In this document: positions 10,251 to 20,897 of the stretch, piece after piece
Layout of the letters: every line of letters begins with the position of its first letter
How positions within the stretch are numbered: position 1 is the first letter of the stretch
NCBI GenBank assembly: GCA_013423325.1
Contig: BLJB01000011.1
Coordinates: 62,001 to 126,000, forward strand
Direction: 5' to 3'
DNA length: 64,000 nucleotides
DNA from: Usnea hakonensis
Taxonomy: Eukaryota > Ascomycota > Lecanoromycetes > Lecanorales > Parmeliaceae
Notes under the pieces: generated by a model
Seen by the model: the letters and a program-made list of their open reading frames with translations, nothing else
What the model was told of the DNA's origin: nothing
Databases searched by the model: none
Made by a program: the position numbers and the translations under genes

Positions 10251-12707
10251 CTAAGGATTCAAGCCACCATCTAACCTCCCCAAGAATTCGCCTTTCTCAC
10301 CACTCAACAGCTCATCAATATCAAGACCGCCAGCGGTCAAATACCTCTCACTCACTCCAACATTGACTCTCTGGCCCAAAAGCTGCTTTAGCTCGCCTCT
10401 GAGCGCCCCTAATTCCCCTTTCGTCAAGTCTCTAGCCTCCTTCTCTTTCTTCTTCCTTCCTTGACCCCTTCCCTTTTTGCTCGCTTCTCCAGCTGCGAAT
10501 TCCTCGCTGTCGTAGTCAACTCCGAGATCTTCAGCGGCTGTCTTGAGCCAATTGTCTTCATGTCCTTTCTTCTCTTTGGCAAGGGCTGCGTCCGATATTT
10601 TCTTGCTTAGAATTACACGAGGTTTTAGACGTGAGACGACTCGGGTGTCAATGTCAAGCGTTTGGATGAAGTATTTCTTACCCTCACTTTCGTGCTCGCT
10701 CGTGTTACGCGCATGGATTTTAGCAATCAGTCGACGCATACCTTGAACTTCTTCGGGCGCGCACAACAAGATGCTAGACCCTACTTTTTCTGCGCGTGCG
10801 GTTCTTCCAGAACGATGAACATACATGTCAGCTGCTCGAGGCAGGTGATAATGGAGAACTAGCTGAACGGAAGGGACGTCAAGGCCCCTGGCTGCAACAT
10901 CTGTGGCGATCAAGATGGAAGATGGTGATGAAGCGGATGAGAAGCGCTCTACTGAGCGGAGCCGAGCTTTTTGGGGCATTTGAGAGTGCAGAGCGTAGGC
11001 GGGAAGATTGAGGTTTTGGAGGAATGGTGTGAGACGACGGACCGACGTTATTGAGTTGGTAAAGATAAGTATGCGCTTGTACGGGTGGAGCAGTATTGTT
11101 GAGTATAGATAGAGGTCCTATGAGCTTTTGTAAGAGAGATTGGAGCAGGATTGGAAAACTCTTGTTACCTTCTCCGTTCCAGCACACTCGACGATCCCTT
11201 CTTTCAGGCCGGTCGCCATTTGCGAGATGGGGTTCACATCAATAAATTTGGGCTTCTGATCCTGGAATTTGAGTTTCTTCAGTAAGTAGTTGAGAGATTC
11301 TCGTTTGCCCATCAGATCGCCCCCTGTTGATCTCCCCTTCCCTGCTAGTTTCTGCTGCAAGTCCTTTTGAAAAGTGGCAGAGAAGACGAGAGTCTGCCTT
11401 GACTGCTTCGAAAGAACATTCCCCAGCTCATCTCCGTCATCGTTTTCTGCTTCACTTGTTCGGTCTAGAATGTTGAGAATCTCCTCTACCTCCCTAAAGT
11501 GGCCTTCACTCAGCAATCGATCAGCTTCGTCCACAACGAGAAATCTGATTTTACGCAGAGAGTCTATCAGGCTCTCACTTCCACCAATGACTTCCCACAA
11601 TCGACCAGGAGTCCCGACGATGATATCTGCGGAGCTGATTTGACGCTGTTGCTTCTGCACAGACAAGCCTCCAGTCACCGTCGCTATGGAAAGCTGCGCA
11701 GAGTCGGTACCCGAACTTAGATTTGCGAGATGTGCAGACAGTTGGTGCGCAAGTTCTCTGGTTGGAGAAAGCACCAATGCCAGAGGGGGTTTCTGTGGTT
11801 CTTTGCGTTCCGCTACTTCAGAAGGTACTTTGCCATGTATAGTCTTGAGGTAATGCTCGTAGATAGGGATACCAAAGGCTAGTGTCTTTCCAGACCCAGT
11901 TGGTGCTTTGCCAATGACGTCGTAGCCACCTAAGATTTCTGGTATAGTGGACATTTGTATCGCCGTCGGCTGCGAAAACCTCATACGGGCAAGAGACGAA
12001 ATCGTCCGATATGACAGTCCCAATGGTTCCCACATAGACACTAGAACAGTAAGGGACAGAAGTAATACTCAGTCACCCGATTCTGCTTACTATCACATTC
12101 CTCCCCATCTACTATATCCTCACCCTCGTCTGCTGTCCCCAACACCTCGAAGGCATTCTTGGATCTCTTAGGCGCAGAGGCTGCCCTCTCTGTCTTCTTT
12201 TTATCCTGCTCACGGCGTTTCTTTTCAGACTTGAGAGAATCGTTCCCCACAGGAGATTTGCCATTAGAGATCGATGAACCCATATGCTTCTCAGATTGCT
12301 CTTCGTCGAAGCCTTCCCATTCTTGCTCTTCGATTCTCACATTATGAGCTAATACCTTAGGCTCCTTGATCCTCCGAGCTACGGGTTGGTTGGACAAAAG
12401 CTGCGATGACCGGTCAATATACTACACAACATTATATGTGAAGGGCCTTCTTACACACCTTGTATTCCACCTTCCCAAAGATTGGGTCTCTCACAAATTC
12501 AACATCTGAGAGCTCTTCCAACCCAAAAAAGCCTTCGGCATCCTCCAAACGGTCAACGGGCACTTGATTCCATGGAAGCCTGTCCAGGCCAACTGCTCTC
12601 CCATGCGGATCTTCTAGTGAATTGTCGTTCTCAAGCTCAACTCTTCGTCTTTTCTTTGCCTTAAATGACGCCAGATCACGTTGTCGCTTTTTTTCGATTG
12701 GCGCCAT
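10251..12707 (-). CDS. MAK5: ATP-dependent DEAD-box RNA helicase MAK5
   Basis: Four exons: 12707-12459, 12400-12091, 12040-11169 and 11117-10251. All phases fit, giving 765 residues (yeast Mak5 is of similar size). The 50-nt second intron rebuilds an ATG codon, giving DMSMWEPLGLS just before the Q motif. Helicase marks in order: PTAIQ, APTGSGKT (Walker A), SPTRELAHQL, TGG, GTPGRL, VDEADRLL (motif II), FSATF (motif III), IATDVAARGLDVPSV and HRSGRTARA (motif VI). The N-terminus (LEDAEGFFGLEEL) is characteristic of MAK5. It acts in the nucleolus in 60S ribosomal subunit assembly (established for the yeast orthologue). The start at 12707 was chosen over an in-frame codon at 12845, because that would run into the promoter shared with TRM7. 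Confidence 0.93.
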
Positions 12708-12861
12708 ACCAAGTGCTTGGTCAATGGTGCTGTCGAAACCAATGCAAGCATACGGCGTAAATTTTGCCGAGTTGCGCCGGGTAGGGAAGGTAAAACGACT
12801 TGAGATTTCCACCCGAGGACCCCACTCCACCCCGCTACCCCGCAATCTTGATATCTAAACA
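12708..12861. promoter_or_regulatory. Bidirectional promoter between MAK5 and TRM7
   Basis: The two start codons are 154 bp apart in head-to-head orientation, so both genes must share this promoter space, or one transcript starts within the other gene. Both products serve the translation apparatus (60S assembly and tRNA methylation), which makes shared control plausible. No specific factor site was recognised. Confidence 0.5.
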
Positions 12862-14004
12862 ATGGGCAAATCCTCCAAGGATAAACGCGACGCATATTAT
12901 CGCCTTGCAAAAGAACAAGGGTGGCGCGCTCGCTCTGCCTTCAAGCTCATCCAGCTCGATGAGCAATTCGACCTTTTTACCGGTGTTACCCGTGTTGTGG
13001 ACCTCTGTGCGGCCCCCGGAAGCTGGAGTCAGGTGCTGTCGAGAGTCTTGATAAAGGGAGAAAGCTTTGGGAGGAGAGCGTGGGAGGAGAAGCAGAAGAC
13101 TGGAGTAGACATTCTGTCGGGCGGAGTCAAAGAGAAAGGGAAAGATGAGCATCAAGAGGAGGCAGAGGAAAATCAAGCCAAGAAGGGCGGGCTGAGGCCG
13201 AGGAAGGATGTCAAGATCGTGGCAGTAGATCTTCAGCCAATGGCTAGTCTAGAAGGAATTACAATCTTGAAAGGGGACATTACCACCCCGTCTACAGTCA
13301 CGAGGATACTAGAAGCCTTGGATCCAGACACATACGTCGATGACGCCGAAGACTCAGGAAGCCATCCAGTTGACCTCGTGCTTAGCGACGGTGCACCAGA
13401 CGTGACAGGTCTGCATGATTTAGATATCTACATACAATCCCAACTGCTGTATTCGGCACTCAATCTCGCCCTGAGGATATTGAAACCGGGAGGAAAGTTC
13501 GTCGCCAAAGTTTTCCGTGGCAAAGATGTGGACTTGATCTACGCGCAATTAAGCTGTTTCTTTACAAGTGTACATTGTGCGAAGCCGAGAAGCTCCAGGG
13601 CAAGCAGCTTGGAAGCCTTTGTGGTTTGCGAGGGATTCAATATACCAAAGGGATACAAAGTCGATCCGAAGCGGCCTGTCGGACTTGGCGCTCAGGTTCC
13701 TATGCCGGAGAGGAAACAGAAAGACGGAGAGTCGTTCGATGAAAATGGTCAAAGACGGACAGTCCGAGAGGACGGAGTCAGCGTGCTGGAATTCGAGTCT
13801 GACGAAGAAGAGGATAGGAACCGATGGATCGCTCCATTTGTCGCTTGTGGAGATCTCTCAGCTTGGGACTCCGATGCCACGTATCACTTACCGAAAGACA
13901 GGGTAAGTCTAGATCCAGTTCAACCTCCGACTGCTCCTCCGTACAAGAGAGCCTTAGAGTTACGGAGGCAGCAAGGAGGATTGTATGGCAAGACTGGCAA
14001 ATGA
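12862..14004 (+). CDS. TRM7: tRNA 2'-O-ribose methyltransferase (FtsJ family, TRM7)
   Basis: Single exon, 380 residues. The N-terminus MGKSSKDKRDAYYRLAKEQG and the SAM-binding motif VVDLCAAPGSWSQVL identify the TRM7/FTSJ1 branch of RrmJ-like enzymes. The K-D-K-E catalytic set can be placed: Lys in RSAFKLI (about residue 28), Asp in LVLSDGAPD (about 176), Lys in GGKFVAKVF (about 215) and Glu in SSLEAFVV (about 250). The family methylates the ribose at positions 32 and 34 in the anticodon loop of certain tRNAs in the cytoplasm (established). It is about 70 residues longer than the yeast enzyme, because of a charged insert near residues 70-115 (GKDEHQEEAEENQAKKGG) and a longer C-terminal half. 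Confidence 0.93.
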   Translation: MGKSSKDKRDAYYRLAKEQGWRARSAFKLIQLDEQFDLFTGVTRVVDLCAAPGSWSQVLSRVLIKGESFGRRAWEEKQKTGVDILSGGVKEKGKDEHQEEAEENQAKKGGLRPRKDVKIVAVDLQPMASLEGITILKGDITTPSTVTRILEALDPDTYVDDAEDSGSHPVDLVLSDGAPDVTGLHDLDIYIQSQLLYSALNLALRILKPGGKFVAKVFRGKDVDLIYAQLSCFFTSVHCAKPRSSRASSLEAFVVCEGFNIPKGYKVDPKRPVGLGAQVPMPERKQKDGESFDENGQRRTVREDGVSVLEFESDEEEDRNRWIAPFVACGDLSAWDSDATYHLPKDRVSLDPVQPPTAPPYKRALELRRQQGGLYGKTGK

Positions 14005-14302
14005 GACGTTGAGATGTTTTCTACATCGAACTTGGTAAGGAAGTAAATGGACGAGACGGCGCTTTCGAAACGCTCGATCCGAAAGGTCAAAGACCAAAGG
14101 ACGGTCGCCGTAGGCGGATGGGTGGTGCACATTGTTCAGCAGTGATTCGCAGCAGTCATCATAAGTGCAGATGGGCCTGAGAGGGTCGCTGACAATGCCT
14201 GGACCGGTGTTGGAGCTCGAGAAAAATCATGTTCCATTGAAAGCCAACCATATCTAACTACAAGTCAAACTATCCCCCCCACACACGTCCGCTCTGCCTC
14301 CA

Positions 14303-15190
14303 CTAAGCGCAATGCGGACACATATCTGCTTGATCGCTGTATGTCTCAATGTAATTCCAAGCCTCCCAGACTTTCTTGATATCATCACCTGGATCGCAGG
14401 TCCCGTAAAAGTCAGGTCGTATATTTTTCTCCGTACATATTGTTGATTCCGCGAGGGTGATCTTGCTGCTGTGATTCGACACCATCGTATCCTGCATCAC
14501 CCCCTCAGTCCTCGCCGGTATAGTCATACACATTCGCTGACACTGCCCGTCCAACTCTGGTGAGGCAGTATACAGTGTGCCGGCCTTCGGTGGATGATTT
14601 CGTATCCCTCTCTCCTGCCCGTTCCAGTAATAGAAATCTTTGCCGTGCTTGGCCTCCATGCAGAACCGATTTCCGTCATCGGTGTCCCAACATTGCCTAT
14701 ACCTGTCCTGCATCCAGGCAAGACATTTTGGAATTTCATAGAGCTCATGGTCGTTTGCGAACGTGCTTGTAACCTTCGTGACGGTCCGCCATTCGCCGCT
14801 GGCACAAGTCCGGTGGAAGGCGTAGCTTTGATTCAGGTGGTAGTTGTAGTAGTCGAACCCGTAGTAGCTACCGTAGAATTGACCGTAGACTGGAGGCAGT
14901 TCTTTGGAGGGTGTGTCTATGCAGTAGCAGTGTGAGACGCGGAGCACATCGCCTTCGGGAGAGCCATCGGTACGATGTTCGTTCCTGTTAAAGCTCCACG
15001 GGTCAAAGGCTGGGTTTGACATTTCAAAGACTGGGTTTGACATTGTGCGCTTCGTGGGAGCGTGAGTTGAGATGTCCGGTGTTACCGAATCAGGGAGGAT
15101 GTCTGAGATATTCTGCGGGTTTTGGTGCATTGGTAAGCTAGTGGTAAGGCTCGTGAGGAAGAGAGCAAGAATGGTGACTTTGAGAGACAT
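14303..15190 (-). CDS. Cysteine-rich secreted protein, unknown function
   Basis: Single exon, 295 residues. The N-terminus MSLKVTILALFLTSLTTSLP is a clear signal peptide. A propeptide-like stretch may end at the basic pair in THAPTKR. The mature part has about 12 cysteines (HCYCID, RTCAS, PKCLAW, RQCWD, FCMEA, GQCQRMCM, STICTE, YGTCDPG, MCPHC), suggesting up to six disulfides, plus NQS and NHS glycosylation sequons. A short tandem duplication is present (MSNPVFE and MSNPAFD). No known domain was recognised. Small Cys-rich secreted proteins are often effectors or surface proteins in fungi, but nothing here shows a plant target. Confidence 0.7.
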   Translation of the reverse strand: MSLKVTILALFLTSLTTSLPMHQNPQNISDILPDSVTPDISTHAPTKRTMSNPVFEMSNPAFDPWSFNRNEHRTDGSPEGDVLRVSHCYCIDTPSKELPPVYGQFYGSYYGFDYYNYHLNQSYAFHRTCASGEWRTVTKVTSTFANDHELYEIPKCLAWMQDRYRQCWDTDDGNRFCMEAKHGKDFYYWNGQERGIRNHPPKAGTLYTASPELDGQCQRMCMTIPARTEGVMQDTMVSNHSSKITLAESTICTEKNIRPDFYGTCDPGDDIKKVWEAWNYIETYSDQADMCPHCA

Positions 15191-17308
15191 GTTTGGTAAT
15201 GTAATTATTGACGTTTGTATGCTTTGAGATGTTGCTTAGTGCTACTTGATTGAGACAAGTCGAAGGTACTGTATGTAGAGTATCTGAAGGTTGGATGTAT
15301 GATGTCGAGAGGTATGTAAAGAGGACTAGAAGACCAGAGGCTTGAGGAATTTAAGCAGTCTGAAATGCCATTATTTTTATTGCAATATAATTCGACCTGA
15401 CTCATTGCTTCCTGAAGAACAAATAATTGACTTTTTACGCGGTAAGGCATTCTGAGAGCTTGGCGGCTAAATTTGAGAGACTTTGAGATTAGTAAGTGGA
15501 AGCGACAGACTTGTGCGTGAAGCAGAGATTGCGTATCGTCTGTACGGCCAATATGAAAAGAATCTTCGAAGACTGTCCTCTTCGCAGTCGCTTTCCATGC
15601 GAAGCTGAGAATGGAAGCGTTTAACGCCATCTTGAAGGAGTTCATCTAAAGAAATTCTCTAAAAATTTGACCTGCCTTGAGGGAGTGGATCGGAGGAAGT
15701 ACAAGCATATGACAAGATTGTTGACAGTGAGAAAGGCAACAGCATATATACCAACGCATGCAAGACTGAAATGATGAAGCAGCCTATTCTCATCATCTTG
15801 CGTGTAAAAGTACTACCACAGAGTGTAGTCATCGTACGCCTTCTTCACAGGCGACATTGAGGCAGCAGGAGATACGAATATCGAGAACGAGGTGTAGATG
15901 AAGTAAAAGTCCCAAACAAGCACGGCAAGACTCTTGGTACTTATCAAGTCCGTGATAAAGCAGAATCTCATCATGTTCTAACGATCATAAAGTAATGGAC
16001 GTCGCAGCAGGAGGAAACAGTGTTACTTCAAAAGCACTAAACGAAAGTCTATGCAATTGACTGCCCCAGTGTCCACCAGGCTAATTGTAATTGCAGCAGG
16101 ATTGCTTGTGCTGTTTGGTGACTTGTGGGAAGAGAAAAAGGAAGAGAAAGGGATCGGAGCAAGCACATTCACAGCAGAAGTATTGCATGCGTAGTGGAAA
16201 GAAGGATAATGCACTGCGTAGAAAGAGTCTTTCTGCTGAATTCACTCCGGGACTTCACTGGGTGGAAACCCTCTTTCCAGGCGCTTCGAGCCGCCTACAA
16301 TATTCATTACGCCGCGTGCGAGACGAGAGAAGAGACTTGGGCTTTCTTTCAATTGTGATTGATTGTGCTTTCGACCATGGGAAAACGTAGACGGTCGGAA
16401 GCTTTGTCTTAAAGCGTTCAATCCTCGTATACGGAACGTTGGCATCGTGGAAAACAAGGACTTCACAGCTCGTCTAGCGTAGACTCTCAGAAAATAATGC
16501 GACACGTGCAAATGAAAAGTAGGTAGACCATGTCCAACAAAGTTCAAATTAGCATTGTCTGATATGGTTCAAGATCACAAGCCAAGTGCGATCGACCTCT
16601 TCGTCTTGTCTGCGGGCGAATATATGTAAAGATCAACTTTTTGATCCTTGTACCCAGGAAGCTTCAGTCCACGTGTAATTTCTACGTAGACCTGCTCGTA
16701 TTTGTCTTAAATCGTGGCGTTTACCTAGAAGACATGACATTGAGGCTGGCTCTGCCGAATCCTGTAAATGTGGTTGATAGGCTTGTATATCCGAGGGTTC
16801 CCGTACCTTATCCACACAAAAAAACAAGATACAATGAATCCATCTACCTTTCTATCTCGGCAAAGATATGTTGCCAAACGACGAGATCATCGTCTTGAGG
16901 AAGTTAGGTCAGGGCGAGCACTGATATCTGGCAAACGTCCTCACTTTTCAAAATCCAAAGATTCCTTCAAATAATGTCCGGAGTGCCGGAGTAAAGCAGG
17001 CACTGAGATGGTACCGCCTTCTGCAAGTAGGTGTAGGGCATGTTGAAGGTCTTTCCGTGTAGGACTAACCTTAGCTTCAAGCTATACTAGTGGCTTGGCG
17101 CTGAGCCGACCAAAAAATCATTACCTGACATGCTCCTACCAGAACAATTGACATTGGTCACACAAACATTCTCTCCCTTATACTCACTCCTGCAGTCCTG
17201 CAATCTTCAATCCTTCAACCCCTCGTCTTATCAATCTCTCTGAAAGCGACAGAAACGTTCCTGCGATCCCACACAGCTTTGCTCAACTTCACCTAATACA
17301 AGATCTTG
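15191..17308. other. Long intergenic region, no gene supported
   Basis: 2.1 kb. Open frames at 15645-15205 and 16547-16242 (minus) have no signal, domain or codon character that sets them apart from chance. The last 150 bp before 17309 are pyrimidine-rich, as is usual for fungal promoters and 5' leaders. Confidence 0.5.
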
Positions 17309-19901
17309 ATGGCTTCTGTGAGTGTCCGCCTTCACCTAACACCTATGCCGGATCTTGCATGCACGATGCGGACATGGCATAGTCAATCCCAGAGCGCTGA
17401 CTACCATATTAGCCACGCCCATACTACAACCAAGGTCATCTTCCCAATGGTGCGAACAACGCCGCAAATATGAGTTCCTCTGGTGGCCAAGGGTCCACTT
17501 TCCTCCCGAATAATGGCCGCATTTTACAGAGCGGAGGAGCTCGCATTCTGTGCGTTGCTGATGTTCGAGGTAAATCTTAGTTGCTCCTCTTACATGAGCA
17601 GTCACCCTGGTTCTGACCTCAACACAGGTAATCTAAAATCATTGAACGATCTGGCCCAGCAAGCAAGAGCAAATTACATTGTCCACACCGGCGATTTCGG
17701 CTTTTATGACGAAGATTCATTGCAGCGCATAGCCGACAAGTACGCTTCCTAGGCCGCCGATAATGTGCATACATGAGCACGCGACTAATGAATTCCTTAG
17801 GACACTTAAGCATGTTGCCCAATATTCACCCTTACTTTCTGAAAATACAAAGCGTGTAATACAGGCTTCGCAACCCCAGAACTATGATGTCAAACAGCGA
17901 TTTTCTCCTCATGAGCTTCAGCTCTCCGAACTATCCATGTTCATCGACAAGAAGCTCAAGCTGGATGTCCCCGTTTACACTGTATGGGGCGCTTGCGAAG
18001 ACGTCCGTGTGCTGGAAAAGTTTAGATCCGGAGAGTACAAAGTTGACAACCTGCACATTATAGACGAGGCTAATTCAAGACTCCTGGAGGTCGGCGGGGT
18101 AAAGCTGCGACTGCTTGGACTTGGTGGTGCTGTGGTCATGCATAAGCTATTTGACAACGGGGAGGGCCGTACTACAATTGCTGGAGGGCAAGGCACTATG
18201 TGGACTACACTGTTGCAAATGGGAGAACTGGTGGATACAGCGAATCGTGTTTATGACCCCACAGAGACTAGAGTCTTCGTTACACATGCTTCACCTGCAC
18301 GAGAGGGCCTGCTAAATCAGCTCTCCGTCACCCTCAAAGCCGACTTCTCCGTATCCGCTGGCCTTCACTTTCGGTATGGAAGCTCATACAATGAGTTCAG
18401 CGTCAACCCTACTCTGGATCACTACCGTGGAAAGCTCGCTGCGTCAAAAGCATCTTTCAACGACGTTTGGGAGACGGTCAAGAGCGAAGTGGAGCCAGCC
18501 GTATCACAGAACGAGGCCCAAAAACAGCTTCTCGACAACGCGCTAGACATTGTCACAAAGATGCCTACCGTGGCAAATGGAGGCAATCCCTTCAGCCAAG
18601 CCTTACCCGGTCAAGGCACAGGTGGTCAGGTGGATGAGAGCGCTTTTAAGAACATGTGGAACTTCAACCTCGCTGACGCAGCTTTCGGATACTTGGTGTT
18701 GGAAATTGATGCTGGAAGAATCGGGACCGAGATGAGAGCTCAGGGCTTCAATTTTGCACACCGCGGCAGCGGAGGACCAAAGCAGGGTATCGCACAACCA
18801 ATGCAATCACCAGCTACAGGCGGACCGAACAGTGCTGTCATGCAAAACATACCATCCAACAATCGTGCTCCCGTTGCCCCATCGTCCCAGTCTAGTCAGC
18901 AACTCAGTCAAGCTCAACAACCTGGTCAGCAACCCAGAAGTCAACAACCCCCAACGCAGCCTAAGCAAGCCCCTGCTCCACAACAAACGCAGACGCAGCC
19001 TCAGCCACAGCCGCAGCAACAAAATCGAGGCCCGCCGAGCCAAGCTCGTCCTTCGCCTGCCCCAGCAGCGCCTGTACAGAACCAAGTGAAGCCAGCCACA
19101 CCCCAACCTACCACCACGACCACCAATAACCCTGTTCCATCTGCCGCACCAAGCTCAGAGAAGCAGGCTCCCTCAACACAACCTTCCACGCAGGCACCGG
19201 AACAGGTCAATGGCGCAACACCAACTTGGAATAGCACATCAGCCGATCTCCCTTCTACTAGCACTTCATCGACCAAGGCTGCCAACAAGCCAGCTTCGCC
19301 AGCTGTTGAAAAGAAGCCAAGCACAGGTTTGTTTATTCACAACATGGAGAACGAGCAAGCTGTCCGAGACATCTTTCCCGATGAAGACAAAGCCAAGATT
19401 GTGAAGATCGAAAATTATGGCAAGACGAACCATGTGGTCCATTTTGCGAATCACGAAGATGCACTCGCAGCACTGAATCGTCAACCAGCAGAGTACAAGC
19501 TGAAGAATGCTCCGCAAGCGCAGCCAGGCCAACCCCGGAAGCCGAACATCAAATGGTACGATGATAGAGGGCCGAAGCCCAAGTTCCGCGAGAACCAAGG
19601 CGGCCAAGGAGCGGGTACCTGGCAGGGCAGTAATCGATCCGCATCTGGATCTGGTCCGAGACCTGGTTACCAAAGCGATCGCAACGCCAGTGATAGCGAA
19701 GGTGGCCGAGGACGTGGAGGGTTTCAAGGTCGCGGCCGTGCCCGAGGCAACGAGCGAGGTGGTAGGGGAGGCCGCGGCGGACGAGGTGGAGCGAGCAATA
19801 AATCCGGTGGAGACGAGAACTCAACGCCAACACCAGCTGCCCAAGATTCGAAGTCGGCAGCGACGCCTGCAGCTGCAGCTCCCTCCGGCGGTGCGTCTTG
19901 A
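17309..19901 (+). CDS. DUF2433 calcineurin-like phosphoesterase with RGG-rich tail
   Basis: Four exons: 17309-17317 (a 9-nt coding first exon, ATGGCTTCT), 17413-17569, 17628-17739 and 17801-19901; 792 residues. Introns have donors GTGAGT, GTAAAT and GTACGC; branch sites include GCTGAC and CGACTAAT. Splicing produces ILCVADVRGNLKSLNDL and YIVHTGDFGF, metal-binding motifs of a metallophosphoesterase fold. HHA-like residues follow in VFVTHASPAREGLL. This is the fungal DUF2433 family (PF10360). The middle is a Gln/Pro-rich linker (about 345-510). After it comes an RRM-like segment (TGLFIHNMENEQAVRDIF), then an RGG/RGR-rich tail (about 690-760). RNA binding is likely from the tail; the enzymatic substrate is unknown. 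Confidence 0.88.
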
Positions 19902-20897
19902 TCTGTCTTTGCTGGAAGCCTTTCCCAGTGGAGGATACGGCGCTCAGATGGACCGGGATCAGCATCAGAGAAGAGACAAGAGCATCATATGGGAACGTGG
20001 TCCTGAAGTTTCACAATTACTTAACTTGCGACTTTTAGAACTAGACAGCTGTCAGGCTGGAGGGGGGGGCTGAAGATAGAAGGACAGAGGGGTGTCCTCA
20101 GGAGCTTTACATGGTTCATTTCATGCATACAGGCCCGAAAGGACTTTGGGGCGAGTCAATTAATCAGTGTGATTAGCATTCATGTATCATGTCAATTAGC
20201 AATGTAGTCTTATTCCGAAAAAGTACTTGCTGATAGCTAACACACGATTATCACATTCAGTGGCGTGCCATTAGCCTGACAGAATTTTCGACTGCAGATT
20301 TTGTGAAATGCTATTGAAACTTGGGGGGCACCAGGAGTCCTGGGAAACAAGAGGAAATTCGCCTACTTGTTCTTTTCTACCAAGTACCACGGTACTCGTA
20401 TGCGCGTGCGTGATGAGAGTGAGGAGCTTTCCCCAGATTTTAATTCCGCATATGACGCCAACACATCATACTAACCTTTAAGAGTCTAGCTGATGATTTC
20501 ACACGGCGCCAGCACGCCTTATGGCCCTGCACCCTGCATGACAATTGCCTTCTCCAGCCTCACATGTTATTATTATTATAAGGCTTGCTTCTTCGACACC
20601 ACACCCGGCTCCCTGCTCTGTACATTCTCTCATTGCGAAATCCCTTCAAGAAAAGGAGTACATCTTCGAATTCATATTTTCTAAGCCATTTCTTAAACCG
20701 CGTCTCTTGCTACCGGGTCCAGAAAACCCCCCCAGGACGCATCTACTGCTGCCTGCCTGAGTTCTAATTCACTACCTACCTCGTTTCTGAACTGTCTCCA
20801 AAAGACTTCGGCAGATCAACCCATCGGACTACCTATTCCACGGTCCTCTATTGGCGTCCCAACGCTTGTAAGGGCTAGGTGCCCTTTCACTGCAATA
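19902..20897. other. Intergenic between DUF2433 gene and NPC1
   Basis: About 1 kb, holding the 3' region of one gene and the promoter and 5' leader of NPC1. A frame at 19507-20073 is an out-of-frame shadow of the RGG tail. No other gene is seen. Confidence 0.55.

Noticed and set aside
15205..15645. 146-codon minus ORF downstream in orientation from nothing recognisable
   Set aside because: Composition without hydrophobic core pattern or motif; no splice sites linking it to other frames.
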